64,000 nucleotides of DNA from Rossellomorea sp. y25 (GCF_038049935.1 NZ_CP145886.1:1744501-1808500); one strand, 5' to 3'; counted from the stretch's first letter, positions 17,328 to 26,964 are shown. Notes: a model not told the origin generated them from the letters alone. A program made the numbers and translations.

Positions 17328-18074
17328 ATGGCAAGATTGAATGATAAAATTGTTTGCATAACAGGTGGAGCGAATGGGATCGGGAAAACGCTGGTTGAAG
17401 AATTTGCGAAGCAAGGTGCAGTTGTTGAATTCATGGACATGGATGGGGATAAAGGGGAGGAATTATCCCTGCAGCTCAATTCAAAAGGCTATTCAACACG
17501 GTTTCATAAAGTGAATGTAGGGGTCTATCAACAGGTAAAAGATGTTTTTTCAAAGATTAGGGAAGATCATGGAGTGGTGGACGTACTTATTAACAATGCA
17601 GGAGTTTCGAAGTTCATGTCCTTTTGGCAGATGGATCCCGGGGAATGGGACAGCATTCTATCTTCAAACTTAAGTAGTGTCTTCTATTGCAGTAGAGAGG
17701 GGGCCGCTTTAATGAAGAACCGGGGTGGTTGCATTATAAATATGGCCTCTACCAGAGCTTCAATGTCTGAACCGGATACGGAAGCCTACTCTGCAACAAA
17801 AGGGGGCATTGTGAGTTTGACTCATTCAATGGCAATCACATTGAGTGACGTGGGGATCCGAGTGAATTCAATAAGTCCCGGTTGGATTCAAACCTCTGAT
17901 TATGATTCATTACGGGACAAGGATCATGACCAGCATCCTTCGGGCAGAGTGGGGAAACCCGAAGACATAGCAAGGGCATGCTTATTTCTTGCTCACCCTG
18001 ATAATGATTTCATTACCGGGGAAAACTTAGTGGTGGATGGTGGTATGACAAGGAAGATGATCTATGAACATTAA
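17328..18074 (+). CDS. Short-chain dehydrogenase/reductase (SDR)
   Basis: The 248-residue classical SDR has the nucleotide-binding motif TGGANGIG at residues 12-19, NNAG near 88 and the catalytic serine in MASTRAS. YSATK holds the catalytic tyrosine and lysine near 153-157. D-M-D-G after beta-strand 2 suggests NAD(H) preference, an inference. The substrate cannot be told. ATG 17328 follows AAGGGAG. It is monocistronic. Confidence 0.88.
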   Translation: MARLNDKIVCITGGANGIGKTLVEEFAKQGAVVEFMDMDGDKGEELSLQLNSKGYSTRFHKVNVGVYQQVKDVFSKIREDHGVVDVLINNAGVSKFMSFWQMDPGEWDSILSSNLSSVFYCSREGAALMKNRGGCIINMASTRASMSEPDTEAYSATKGGIVSLTHSMAITLSDVGIRVNSISPGWIQTSDYDSLRDKDHDQHPSGRVGKPEDIARACLFLAHPDNDFITGENLVVDGGMTRKMIYEH

Positions 18075-18082
18075 TAAAGATG

Positions 18083-18114
18083 AAACAAGAGTAATGGCCT
18101 TTCTCTTGTTTTTG
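18083..18114 (+). terminator. Terminator of the SDR gene
   Basis: AAACAAGAG and CTCTTGTTTTT arms. It begins the 411-bp stretch to the MoxR gene, which also holds the features at 18125-18193 and 18303-18344 and a possible promoter TTGCTA-N17-TAAAAT at 18418-18446. Confidence 0.75.
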
Positions 18115-18124
18115 ACAGATGATA

Positions 18125-18193
18125 CTACCCATTTCTCAAAAAGGCAATATTTATTACACCAATTAATAAAACAAAAATTAAGCTGACAACCAT
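18125..18193 (-). CDS. Possible 22-residue hydrophobic peptide
   Basis: A minus-strand ATG (18191-18193) with GGAGAG 9 bp upstream opens MVVSLIFVLLIGVINIAFL, ending RNG. That is a single membrane-spanning stretch with a positively charged tail. I do not recognise it. The ribosome binding site and composition are plausible for a small membrane peptide, but such short frames arise by chance. Confidence 0.3.
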   Translation of the reverse strand: MVVSLIFVLLIGVINIAFLRNG

Positions 18194-18302
18194 CTTTTAA
18201 CACTCTCCGCTTCTCTTTTTTAACTAGAGTAAGGAGAGAGTATTAACACTGTACGGGGAATAGGATAAGTGTTTGTAAAGTTTGAATGAACATAGAAGAA
18301 CT

Positions 18303-18344
18303 GCCGGTTACGAATCCAAGACACGGATGGTGACCGGCTTTTTA
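18303..18344 (+). terminator. Orphan stem-loop with T-tract
   Basis: GCCGGTTAC...GGTGACCGGC (inner ATCC/GGAT pairs) is followed by CTTTTTAA. No gene ends here on the plus strand, since the SDR gene already has its own terminator at 18083. It may end a small RNA or attenuate transcription towards the MoxR operon. Confidence 0.5.
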
Positions 18345-18485
18345 ATGTCCAAATACATAAAGGAATATATTAACAACACACTATGGTATGATGAGTAAGG
18401 GTCTATTTTTAGAATATTTGCTAAATATTTACTATTATTTTAAAATTAATTGATAAATAGAGTTCAACATAAAGGGGGAGCAAAG

Positions 18486-19427
18486 ATGTCAACTATAAAA
18501 GACATAAAAAAAGAAATGAGCAAAGTTCTGATTGGAAGGGAGAAAGAAATCGACCTTCTATTGATTGCCTTACTTCAGGAAGGGCACGTCTTGCTCGAGA
18601 GCGTACCAGGAACCGGTAAAACATTATTGGCTAAAACTTTTTCACATTGTATTGAAGGGGATTTTAAGAGGATACAATTCACACCCGATGTATTGCCAAG
18701 TGATGTAACAGGCATTCAGTTTTTTAATCCTAAGACTCAAGAATTTGAATTAAGAACCGGACCTGTTGTCACGAATGTGTTATTAGCAGATGAAATTAAT
18801 AGGGCTACTCCAAGAACGCAGGCAAGTTTACTTGAAGTGATGGAAGAGAAACAGATCACCATCGATGGAGAAACAGTGTCATTACAGCCTCCGTTCATTG
18901 TTGTAGCGACGCAAAACCCGATTGAATCACAGCAGGGGACATTCCCTCTACCCGCAGCCCAGTTGGATCGTTTTCTGTTGAAGATTCCATTTACATATCC
19001 AAGTTTCGAAGAGGAGCGCAGTATCCTTAATCGATTTAAATCTGCACAGCCTTTAAATACAGTAGAAAAGGTGATGAGCCTTGCTGAAATTCAATCTCTA
19101 ACAAGTCTCGTTAAAGAGGTACATATATCTGAGGATATCGAATCTTATATTCTCCAGATCACAAGGGCGACAAGGGAGCATGAATGGGTTGAAGTAGGGG
19201 CTAGTCCACGTGCAAGTCTGGCTCTATTAAAAGCATCCCAGGCTCAGGCATTCATAGCGGGGAGGGACTTTGTCAAACCACAGGATGTCGTTAGTGTAGC
19301 ACCATTTGTCCTTCATCATAGAGTTCAATTAACCATTGAGGCATCCCTTACTAAAACACCTGAAGAATTGATTGACAGAATCATAGAGATGACCATGCTG
19401 CCTGTGGAAGCGAGGCAGGCGCAGTGA
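18486..19427 (+). CDS. MoxR-type AAA+ ATPase (YeaC-like)
   Basis: The 313-residue ATPase has Walker A LESVPGTGKTLLAKTF (about residue 40), Walker B LLADEINRATPRTQ (about 100), sensor motifs ATQNPIESQGT-type (about 140) and the lid domain. MoxR proteins act as chaperone-like ATPases with VWA/DUF58 partners. ATG 18486 follows AAAGGGGGA; the upstream frame opening at 18450 has no site. It overlaps the DUF58 gene by 4 bp. In B. subtilis the equivalent set is yeaC-yeaD-yebA. Confidence 0.92.
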   Translation: MSTIKDIKKEMSKVLIGREKEIDLLLIALLQEGHVLLESVPGTGKTLLAKTFSHCIEGDFKRIQFTPDVLPSDVTGIQFFNPKTQEFELRTGPVVTNVLLADEINRATPRTQASLLEVMEEKQITIDGETVSLQPPFIVVATQNPIESQQGTFPLPAAQLDRFLLKIPFTYPSFEEERSILNRFKSAQPLNTVEKVMSLAEIQSLTSLVKEVHISEDIESYILQITRATREHEWVEVGASPRASLALLKASQAQAFIAGRDFVKPQDVVSVAPFVLHHRVQLTIEASLTKTPEELIDRIIEMTMLPVEARQAQ

Positions 19428-20614
19428 ACTGGAAGCGCGAAGTAGTCGAGGACCCTTATATTTCCATGAGTTTAGTGCTCCTTGTCATTGTCGGGGCAGT
19501 AAGCTTCTATGTACAATCGTATGTCGGATTGGGGATTTTCCTGTTGATCATTCTTTATTTTCGCGTTCATCAATGGTATCTGCTTAATGTTGGGGAGGGA
19601 GTCATGATTGAAAGATCACAACGAAGATTAAGGCTTCATTGTGACGAGGAAGATAATTGGGTGTTTAAGCTTGAAAACAAAGGGCTTCCCATTTGGGGAG
19701 CAACGTTGAAAATGACATTTAAAGATATTGTGGAGCCTACAGAACATCCATATTCATTAGGCATTGCGAACGAGATCGAGGTATCCATCCCATTCTCCAT
19801 CCGAAAAAATGAAGAGGGGCAAATTTTGTTGCCGATCAAAGGCAAGAGAAGAGGTTTATGCCGTATAACCAATATGCACCTTGAGATTCCTCATCTTTTC
19901 GGAAGTGGTAAGGTTATCCTGAATCTACTCGATTCAGTTCCAACCACCATTATGGTGTTCCCCTCTTCATCCCCTGTCAGGATGGCGGAACATCAGCTTA
20001 CTTTAAGGCAGGGGGATGTTTCTACTCCCCATTCTTTGTTCCATGATGTGTTCCATCCTGTAGGAACAAGGGGATACGTACAAGGAGATCGATTTCAGGA
20101 CGTTCATTGGAAGGCTTCTGCACGAACAGGCGAGCTGCAAACGAAAATCTTCGCGCCATCTACTCAAAAAGAGTGGATGATTGCCATCAATATCTCTGAT
20201 CGTTTTGCCATTACAAGCAAGTTGGAGGGGATCATCAAGCATACAGCTTACCTTATGCAACTTGCCGTGGAACAAAACATCTCTTTTTCCCTGGTCTTAA
20301 ATGTGAGAACACCGGGAGTTACGCCTTACTATTATCTGCCGCCAGGGACTGGACGGAAGCACCGGCAGAAAGGGCTTGAGCTTTTAGCTACATTATCAAC
20401 CGATGAATTCACCATGCCTTTCCACATTGTCCTCCAGCATTTGTATCTGCGCAGACTGGTACCTTCCGTTTTTATTGTTGCCGGTTCGCTTGGGTCAAGA
20501 GAAGAGGAGTTATTGCAAAATATTCGCAAAGGCCATCCACATATCTTTAAGCTGAGCTTAGAAGAAGAAGGAGTCGTCACATTATGGAATCGTTCGTTGA
20601 AACTTCCTTCCTAA
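19424..20614 (+). CDS. DUF58 membrane-anchored protein (YeaD-like)
   Basis: The 396-residue protein has two N-terminal membrane segments (about 15-30 and 34-52) and a beta-rich middle. The DUF58 motif VGTRGYVQGDRFQDVHWKASARTG is near residue 215. The start is GTG 19424, overlapping the MoxR stop. DUF58 proteins carry a degenerate VWA-like domain and pair with MoxR ATPases. Its end overlaps the next gene by 31 bp, implying tight coupling. Confidence 0.88.
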   Translation: MNWKREVVEDPYISMSLVLLVIVGAVSFYVQSYVGLGIFLLIILYFRVHQWYLLNVGEGVMIERSQRRLRLHCDEEDNWVFKLENKGLPIWGATLKMTFKDIVEPTEHPYSLGIANEIEVSIPFSIRKNEEGQILLPIKGKRRGLCRITNMHLEIPHLFGSGKVILNLLDSVPTTIMVFPSSSPVRMAEHQLTLRQGDVSTPHSLFHDVFHPVGTRGYVQGDRFQDVHWKASARTGELQTKIFAPSTQKEWMIAINISDRFAITSKLEGIIKHTAYLMQLAVEQNISFSLVLNVRTPGVTPYYYLPPGTGRKHRQKGLELLATLSTDEFTMPFHIVLQHLYLRRLVPSVFIVAGSLGSREEELLQNIRKGHPHIFKLSLEEEGVVTLWNRSLKLPS

Positions 20615-21846
20615 AGAAACATAAACAAATGCTTTTTATTAAAATGGGGCTGTATGCAGGAATCGAACTGCTGTTTGTCCTGTTGGCCATTACGTTCCTA
20701 TTTACAGGTGACGTCGTGTTGAATCAATACGTGCCTGCTTTTGCGATGATGTTGGTGTTGGTACTGGCTTACATGGCCATATCCCTTAAAGTGCAGAGCT
20801 TTAATCATCTTCTGTTATATGCAGTGTTTGCCTTCGGGATTGGATCCGGAACCTTATTTTTCTCGGCATCCTGGTGGGTTTTACTTCCCGCTACGATCTT
20901 TCTGCACTTGAAGATCAGCTCTCATCTTCAGATCAAGGACCCATCAATTGAAATCAGCAGTGGTAACGTATTGATTTTTCTTTTTATCTCCGCTGTTTCT
21001 TTATTCTCGGGATCCCTCAGACAGTTGGAAAACACTTATCTGGTATACAGTCTGCTGTTTTTATTATTCACGTTTGTTGGGACCTTCACCTCGATTCAAA
21101 GGATGTTGGCCAGTGAAAGCAAAGGAGTAAAGAAGAGTATATATAAACCTTTTGTCCTCCTTCTTATGGTGTTTTTAAGCGGGGGGATACTTGCAGCTTT
21201 TAGTTCGGTGGTCAGCCGGGGATTCTATTGGCTGCTTGAAAAGGTGTTTTGGCTCTTCTCCTTTTTGGTTAACCCGATCTTTAGTTTATTGATTAAATTA
21301 AGGGATTTGATCATGGGATTTTTTGGGGGGGATTCGGAAAAAGGAGACGGAAATGAGGTTGTACAACAGGTTTATGATGAATCACAGCTGTCTACCCTGG
21401 GGGATGGACTTTCATTTTCATGGTTGGATGAGGCATTGCTAGCACTATTGGTTTGCTTTGCTTTCATTTATTTGGTTAAGAAAAGAAAAACGTCCATCCG
21501 CTTCTCATCGAGTGGGGGAACAACAGCTGTCATGACGACCCGGGTAGCAGGAGTGGATGATACTCCAAATCAAAGAGAGCAGGTCGAATATTCTAAAGCA
21601 AGGGACGCAATCAGGAAATCGATGGAAATGTTAGAAGAAGAAGCTTACAAGAATAAAGTGGGCAGATTTCCGAATGAAAACGTCCAAGCTTGGTTCACTA
21701 GAATTGAGTTGGAGGAAAATGCCCGATTTTACTTTATTTACGAACGCGTGAGATATGGACGTGGAGTTCCGGAAAAGGATGAAGTCGACTTTTTCACAAG
21801 ACGAATCCAGCAACACATCGAATACTTGAATGCGCGACATGAATGA
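20584..21846 (+). CDS. Polytopic membrane protein with C-terminal DUF4129, lacking a transglutaminase domain
   Basis: The 420-residue protein has about eight hydrophobic segments, six in residues 15-175 plus ones near 190-235 and 283-300. Its C-terminal cytoplasmic tail EQVEYSKARDAIRKSMEMLEEEA...NVQAWFTRI resembles DUF4129. In the third position of MoxR-DUF58 operons one usually finds a longer protein with an extracellular transglutaminase-like domain (YebA in B. subtilis, about 740 residues). That domain is missing here, although the flanking membrane parts remain. Confidence 0.8.
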   Translation: MESFVETSFLKKHKQMLFIKMGLYAGIELLFVLLAITFLFTGDVVLNQYVPAFAMMLVLVLAYMAISLKVQSFNHLLLYAVFAFGIGSGTLFFSASWWVLLPATIFLHLKISSHLQIKDPSIEISSGNVLIFLFISAVSLFSGSLRQLENTYLVYSLLFLLFTFVGTFTSIQRMLASESKGVKKSIYKPFVLLLMVFLSGGILAAFSSVVSRGFYWLLEKVFWLFSFLVNPIFSLLIKLRDLIMGFFGGDSEKGDGNEVVQQVYDESQLSTLGDGLSFSWLDEALLALLVCFAFIYLVKKRKTSIRFSSSGGTTAVMTTRVAGVDDTPNQREQVEYSKARDAIRKSMEMLEEEAYKNKVGRFPNENVQAWFTRIELEENARFYFIYERVRYGRGVPEKDEVDFFTRRIQQHIEYLNARHE

Positions 21847-21889
21847 AGCTGGTGCTCGAAGTTCTCCTTTCGAGCATCAGCTTCTTTAA
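21844..21889 (+). terminator. Terminator of the first MoxR operon
   Basis: GAAGCTGGTGCTCGAA and TTCGAGCATCAGCTTC arms followed by TTTAAT. Confidence 0.85.
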
Positions 21890-21940
21890 TTCATGATTCT
21901 TTAGGGTATGATAAATGTGAATATATGAGAGGTGAAGATA

Positions 21941-22555
21941 GTGCTGTTTCAATTAGAAAAAGTAATATTTAAAAAAATAATAAACATCGATCGCATGGAG
22001 ATATCCTCACACAAAACAACCTGCCTCATCGGTGAAAGCGGTGCAGGTAAGTCCACCCTCCTGAAGTTATTAAATAAAATGAATATACCAGATGAAGGAA
22101 AGGTTTATTATAATGAGACTCCCTTACAAGAAATTGACCCTGTAAAACTTCGAAGAGAAGTAGTGATGATTTCACAAACCCCCTTATTATTCGGGGAAAC
22201 GGTAGAAGAGAATTTGCAGAAGGGTCTTATGTTTTCAGAGAAGCCCCCTGCAAGTCGTGAGGAGCTCATGAAAACCCTGGAAATTGTAAAGCTGGATAAA
22301 CCTTTGGATGAGCTTGCTGAAAGGTTATCCGGAGGGGAAAGACAACGCCTGTCCCTTGGCCGGGTACTATTGATGAAGCCAACTGTCTATTTATTGGACG
22401 AGCCAACCTCGGCCCTTGATGAAGAAACCGAGATCGAAGTGATGAAAAGCTTTATTAAGTGTACAAAAGGGCATGACGGGACCGTAATTATGGTGACTCA
22501 TTCGATGAATGTTGCCGAGCAATATGGTGAAGAGACGATTAGCCTTTCAAAATAA
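21941..22555 (+). CDS. ABC transporter ATP-binding protein, FetA/YjkB-like
   Basis: The 204-residue ATPase has Walker A GESGAGKST (about 33-41), the signature LSGGERQRLSLGR (about 128), Walker B VYLLDEPTSALD (about 150) and H-loop MVTHS. Paired with a UPF0014 permease it resembles E. coli FetAB (iron efflux) and B. subtilis YjkAB. GTG 21941 is preferred over GTG 21932, because GAGAGGTGA at 21928-21935 then serves as ribosome binding site. Confidence 0.85.
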   Translation: MLFQLEKVIFKKIINIDRMEISSHKTTCLIGESGAGKSTLLKLLNKMNIPDEGKVYYNETPLQEIDPVKLRREVVMISQTPLLFGETVEENLQKGLMFSEKPPASREELMKTLEIVKLDKPLDELAERLSGGERQRLSLGRVLLMKPTVYLLDEPTSALDEETEIEVMKSFIKCTKGHDGTVIMVTHSMNVAEQYGEETISLSK

Positions 22556-22573
22556 GTGAAGGAGAGAATACTA

Positions 22574-23356
22574 GTGGAAAATGGAATTATTGATATAGAG
22601 CTGTGGAGATTTTTAGCTGCATATGTCTTTGTTCTTCTATTGTTATTTATTGTGAAGTGGCGGGGGATTTCGAGAGAGAAACAGATTATCCTTGCATCTT
22701 TTAGAATGACCCTCCAACTGATCGTCGCAGGATACATACTGACCTATATTTTTGACAATCCGAGTCCGTGGCTTACATTAAGTATCATTTTGATCATGGA
22801 AGCCTTCGCCATCAGGAATATCTTTAAACAAGTTAAATATGAGATGGATAAGAAACTGAAAGGGATTGCTGCTTTATCTTTACTTATCGGAACACTTATT
22901 AGCTTATTCTACTTTAATATGGTGGTGATTCACTTCTCCCCTTGGTATGAACCGAGATATTTCATACCCATTGCCGGGATGATCGTGGGTAATTCCATGA
23001 CGGGCATCACATTGGGGATTAATACTCTATTAGGGGGATTAAAGGATCAAAGAGAAAAGGTAGAAGGTGCCCTCATGCTTGGAGCAACCCCTAAAGCAGC
23101 TTCCAAGACCTATGTAGACAATGCCTTTGATGCAGCGATTCTTCCCACTCTTAATAATATGTTAGGGATGGGAATCATCTTTTTACCTGGAATGATGACA
23201 GGGCAGATCCTTTCGGGGATAAGTCCATTAGTGGCCATCGAGTATCAGATTGCCATACTTTTAGGCATTGTGGGGAGCGTAGCCTTAACAGTCATCATCT
23301 TTATTTTATTAGGATATAAGCAATTATTTACGAAAGATGCCCAATTGAATGTTTAG
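22574..23356 (+). CDS. UPF0014 (FetB/YjkA-like) ABC permease
   Basis: The 260-residue protein has about seven membrane segments. The family core is visible: RMTLQLIVAGYILTYIF near residue 45, GMIVGNSMTGITLGIN near 135, and EGALMLGATPKAA near 165. GTG 22574 lies 10 bp after AAGGAG; the frame is open further up but without a site. The pair may export iron or another metal in stress, inferred from E. coli FetAB. Confidence 0.85.
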   Translation: MENGIIDIELWRFLAAYVFVLLLLFIVKWRGISREKQIILASFRMTLQLIVAGYILTYIFDNPSPWLTLSIILIMEAFAIRNIFKQVKYEMDKKLKGIAALSLLIGTLISLFYFNMVVIHFSPWYEPRYFIPIAGMIVGNSMTGITLGINTLLGGLKDQREKVEGALMLGATPKAASKTYVDNAFDAAILPTLNNMLGMGIIFLPGMMTGQILSGISPLVAIEYQIAILLGIVGSVALTVIIFILLGYKQLFTKDAQLNV

Positions 23357-23437
23357 ATACCCTATAGCTCTCCCGTTCTAATCTAGTTTTTCTTGCATAT
23401 GATAGTGAAAGAATGGTAGGAAAGGGGAGAGTTCTAT

Positions 23438-23701
23438 ATGAATTACCAAACAGAGCAGGCTCTAAGAGTGAAAAGTTTAGCCATTGATGTCATGGAAGAA
23501 CTCATGAAAGAGGATGGTCAACATGGGGTGCAGGAATTAAAACAGCTCTCAGAATTATTCTCTCGCTGCATATGTGACTTAGTGAACGTATATACAAACA
23601 CGTCTGAAGATCATGAAATGACACTGAAAGGCACGATCATAAAAGCGAAAATCGGCTACAATATCATGAAAGCTAAATCAGAAATCATAGAAAAAGAATA
23701 G
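23438..23701 (+). CDS. Conserved hypothetical helical protein
   Basis: I do not recognise this 87-residue protein. It is all-helical in appearance (LRVKSLAIDVMEELMKED, QELKQLSELFSRCICDLVNVY), with two cysteines at about 44 and 46, and it is acidic. AGGGGAG is about 9 bp upstream of ATG 23438. It is monocistronic with its own terminator. Confidence 0.65.
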   Translation: MNYQTEQALRVKSLAIDVMEELMKEDGQHGVQELKQLSELFSRCICDLVNVYTNTSEDHEMTLKGTIIKAKIGYNIMKAKSEIIEKE

Positions 23702-23714
23702 TATCGCAATGACA

Positions 23715-23783
23715 CAACTGACTCATACTAAAGATTCCATCTCCTAATCGGAATGGGGTGATGGGAGAGTCAGTTTTTATTTT
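23715..23783 (+). terminator. Long-loop terminator before ptsH
   Basis: AACTGACTC (from 23716) pairs with GAGTCAGTT followed by TTTATTTTG. An inner ATTCC/GGAAT stem fills the loop. Confidence 0.7.
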
Positions 23784-23943
23784 GTAAAAAACATCTTGAT
23801 TTTTACATAAATAGGTTCATAACAGTGGCAAATTTATGAAATACTAAAAAAATCAAGCTTTACAATTGTGTATATCTTCATTGCATGCTATTCTTTTTTA
23901 TTGAACAGCTTTATAGTAGGAATGGATTATTTACTAGAAATAG

Positions 23944-23972
23944 TTGACGAATTCTACATAATCCATTACTTT
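23944..23972 (+). promoter_or_regulatory. Possible ptsHI promoter
   Basis: TTGACG (23944-23949), 17-bp spacer, TACTTT (23967-23972). The rest of the 314-bp gap before ptsH shows no further clear signal and no ptsG-type antiterminator is evident. Confidence 0.45.
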
Positions 23973-24015
23973 AATGAAGCAACCAAAAACAAGATAAATT
24001 AAGGAGTCGATTCAC

Positions 24016-24282
24016 ATGGCACAAAAAACATTTACAGTTACAGCTGAAACAGGAATTCACGCTCGTCCGGCAACTCTACTAGTTCAAACGGCAAGCAAAT
24101 TCGACAGCGATGTACATCTAGAATACAAAGAAAAGAAAGTAAACTTGAAATCAATCATGGGTGTTATGTCTTTAGGTGTTGGTAAAGGTGCAGATATCAC
24201 AATCATTACTGAAGGTAGCGACGAAGAAGAAGCGTTAAGCAGCTTACAAGAAACATTGAACAAAGAAGGTTTAGCTGAGTAA
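24016..24282 (+). CDS. ptsH: Phosphocarrier protein HPr
   Basis: This 88-residue protein of the sugar phosphotransferase system has His15 in TGIHARPAT, the phosphoryl carrier, and Ser46 in [11 protein letters not shown]. Ser46 is the HPr kinase site used for catabolite repression in Firmicutes. AAGGAG precedes ATG 24016. ptsI starts on the last base of its stop codon. No ptsG lies upstream, unlike in B. subtilis. Confidence 0.98.
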   Translation: MAQKTFTVTAETGIHARPATLLVQTASKFDSDVHLEYKEKKVNLKSIMGVMSLGVGKGADITIITEGSDEEEALSSLQETLNKEGLAE

Positions 24283-26003
24283 TGTCCAGTCTTTTAAAAG
24301 GAATTGCAGCATCAAATGGTATTGCCATAGCGAAAGCGTATCGCTTAGTTGAACCCGACCTAAGCTTTGAAAAGAAAAACGTAGACAATGCTGAACGGGA
24401 AGTATCACGCTTTCAGGAAGCCATTGCGACGTCAAAGTCAGAGCTTGAAGCGATCCGTGATAAAGCAAGAATTGATTTAGGTGAGGATAAAGCTCAAATC
24501 TTTGAAGCGCATCTTCTTGTCCTAAGCGATCCAGAACTACTGACACCAATCGAAGACAAAGTGAAATCTGAAAATGTAAACGCTGAATTCGCCCTTAAAG
24601 AAACAGCGGATATGTTTGTATCGATGTTTGAATCCATGGACAATGAATACATGAAAGAACGTGCCGCGGATATCCGTGACGTGACGAAACGTGTCCTTTC
24701 ACACCTATTGGGCGTACAGATTGCGAACCCAAGCATGGTGACAGAAGAAGTGATTGTGATCGCAGAGGATCTAACACCTTCTGATACGGCACAATTAAAC
24801 CGTGAATTTGTTAAAGGATTTACAACGGATATCGGTGGAAGAACATCTCACTCGGCCATTATGGCACGTTCAATGGAGATTCCAGCTGTAGTGGGAACGA
24901 AATCTATTACCTCCTCTGTTGAAAATGGTGACATGATCATCGTTGACGGATTAAATGGAGAAGTACATATTAATCCGACTCCTGAAGTCATCGAAGAGTA
25001 TAAGAAAGAGCATGCCCGATATGAAGAACAAAAAGCTGAATGGGCGAAGCTTGTCAATGAACCAACGGTATCCAAGGATGGAGAGCATGTAGAACTTGCT
25101 GCCAACATTGGGACACCTAAGGATCTTGAAGGGGTTAAGAATCACGGTGGAGAAGGTGTAGGTCTGTATCGTACAGAATTCCTATACATGGGTCGTGACG
25201 AATTACCGTCTGAAGACGAGCAATACGAAGCTTATAAGTCAGTATTAGAAGGTATGGAAGGGAAACCTGTAGTGGTTCGTACCCTTGACATCGGTGGAGA
25301 TAAAGAGCTTCCTTACTTAAATCTGCCAAAAGAAATGAATCCATTCCTAGGGTATCGTGCAATCCGACTCTGTCTGGACGAACAGGATATCTTCCGTACT
25401 CAGCTTAGAGCGTTATTAAAGGCCAGCCCATTCGGAAATCTGAAAATCATGTTCCCGATGATCTCAAATCTTCAAGAGTTCAGAGAAGCGAAAGCCATCC
25501 TTGAAGAAGAGAAAAAAGCTCTTCTTGAGAATGGTACGAACGTAGCTGATCATATTGAAGTGGGAATCATGGTAGAAATTCCATCAACTGCTGTAATGGC
25601 GGATGTTTTTGCCAAGGAAGTGGACTTCTTCTCTATCGGAACCAATGATCTGATTCAGTACACAATGGCTGCCGACCGCATGAATGAGCGGGTTTCCTAC
25701 TTATATCAACCGTATAACCCTGCCATTTTACGTCTAGTCAAAATGGTGATCGATGCGGCTCATAAAGAAGGCAAATGGGCAGGTATGTGTGGTGAAATGG
25801 CCGGAGATGAGATTGCAGTGCCAATCCTTCTGGGATTAGGTTTGGATGAATTCTCTATGAGTGCGACATCGATCTTACGTGCACGTTCTCAAATCCGTCA
25901 GTTGAATCGTGCTGAAATGAAAGAACTGGCAGAGCAAGCACTACAATTAGACACCAATGATGCTGTCATTTCTGCTGTGAAAAAAGCGACATCAATGGAA
26001 TAA
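24282..26003 (+). CDS. ptsI: Phosphoenolpyruvate--protein phosphotransferase (enzyme I)
   Basis: The 573-residue enzyme transfers phosphate from PEP to HPr. The phosphohistidine lies in [16 protein letters not shown] (about residue 189). The PEP-binding domain shows the [12 protein letters not shown] segment (about 290), and [11 protein letters not shown] and the catalytic cysteine in GMCGEMAGD (about 500) follow. The ATG overlaps the ptsH stop by one base, so the two are co-translated. Confidence 0.98.
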   Translation: MSSLLKGIAASNGIAIAKAYRLVEPDLSFEKKNVDNAEREVSRFQEAIATSKSELEAIRDKARIDLGEDKAQIFEAHLLVLSDPELLTPIEDKVKSENVNAEFALKETADMFVSMFESMDNEYMKERAADIRDVTKRVLSHLLGVQIANPSMVTEEVIVIAEDLTPSDTAQLNREFVKGFTTDIGGRTSHSAIMARSMEIPAVVGTKSITSSVENGDMIIVDGLNGEVHINPTPEVIEEYKKEHARYEEQKAEWAKLVNEPTVSKDGEHVELAANIGTPKDLEGVKNHGGEGVGLYRTEFLYMGRDELPSEDEQYEAYKSVLEGMEGKPVVVRTLDIGGDKELPYLNLPKEMNPFLGYRAIRLCLDEQDIFRTQLRALLKASPFGNLKIMFPMISNLQEFREAKAILEEEKKALLENGTNVADHIEVGIMVEIPSTAVMADVFAKEVDFFSIGTNDLIQYTMAADRMNERVSYLYQPYNPAILRLVKMVIDAAHKEGKWAGMCGEMAGDEIAVPILLGLGLDEFSMSATSILRARSQIRQLNRAEMKELAEQALQLDTNDAVISAVKKATSME

Positions 26004-26097
26004 ATTTAGGTTTAGATGGTGGAAATGAGGGTATTATATTTGTGTAGAATAAGGCACACCCTTTGGGCCTTTTCATTCTCATTTCCCCCTTTCTTGT

Positions 26098-26137
26098 GGA
26101 TTGAAGGAACGTATTGTTCTTTCAATCCCTTTTTTTA
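26098..26137 (+). terminator. Terminator of ptsHI
   Basis: GGATTGAAGGAAC-GTATT-GTTCTTTCAATCC followed by CTTTTTTTA. Confidence 0.88.
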
Positions 26138-26169
26138 TTTTTCAGGGAGTACATTTTTTGCAAAATGCG

Positions 26170-26844
26170 TTAGAACTTTGAACTTTTAAAAGGATTTTTC
26201 CATTCCATTAAAATCCCATAGTCACAAGATTCTTCATCCTTCAGGTACCCTTTAACCGCTTTTAATGGAGTGCGTCCTGTTTGCAGAAGAAACGTAATGA
26301 CGGGATCCTTGAATTCTCCACTCGTTAATTTCTGTATATAATCATCAATCGGAAAATCTTTGGCCACTTTATGATAGGTAGGGATCCGACCGCCGCCAAG
26401 TAAGCGATCCAATTTTAAATGAACCACAATCTCAAACATGGCATTCATCAAGACTTTTCCAAGTTTAAATCCCCTATAATCAGGGTCGATACATAGATCT
26501 ACCACATATAATGTATTTCCATTTTCATTGTGAGTCCGGATATATCCATCATCGGTTATGTCTTCCCACGTATGATGAGGTTCTAACGGATCAAAGTCGA
26601 CGATTAAGCTTGTCATACTCCCCACTAACTTCCCGTCAACTTCCACACACATGGACCCAAGAGGGAAATGAAACAAATGATGAGCGAGTTGGTCTTTATT
26701 CCACCACAATTCTGATGGGAAGGGATGTGGGAATGCTCTTTTTTGAACGGATATCAAGTCGTCGAAATCATCCTTGGAATAATTTCTGATAACAGCTTTA
26801 TAAATTTGATCGTTTCTGAAAACATACTGTTCTTTCATGTACAT
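26170..26844 (-). CDS. ykwB: GNAT-family N-acetyltransferase (YkwB-like)
   Basis: The 224-residue acetyltransferase has the acetyl-CoA loop CIDPDYRGFKLGKVLM (R/QxxGxG/A-like, about residue 130), preceded by the LVGSMTSLIVDF strand. It lies directly after ptsHI as does ykwB in B. subtilis. The acetyl acceptor is unknown. ATG 26844 or 26838 are both possible; AGGAGTGAGG on the minus strand suits the first. Confidence 0.8.
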   Translation of the reverse strand: MYMKEQYVFRNDQIYKAVIRNYSKDDFDDLISVQKRAFPHPFPSELWWNKDQLAHHLFHFPLGSMCVEVDGKLVGSMTSLIVDFDPLEPHHTWEDITDDGYIRTHNENGNTLYVVDLCIDPDYRGFKLGKVLMNAMFEIVVHLKLDRLLGGGRIPTYHKVAKDFPIDDYIQKLTSGEFKDPVITFLLQTGRTPLKAVKGYLKDEESCDYGILMEWKNPFKSSKF

Positions 26845-26964
26845 GTCAGAACCTCACTCCTCAGAATTTACTTGTTTATTATACGTTATGAAAGCGCTTT
26901 TTTAAAGTGTTTTACTGAAATAACTTTTCTTCTAAAAAAAAACTGAATTTTTTTCAGAAGGGCG

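Noticed and set aside
18286..18333. 15-codon frame MNIEELPVTNPRHGW before the orphan hairpin
   Set aside because: No ribosome binding site; mentioned only as a possibility in the finding on the orphan hairpin.
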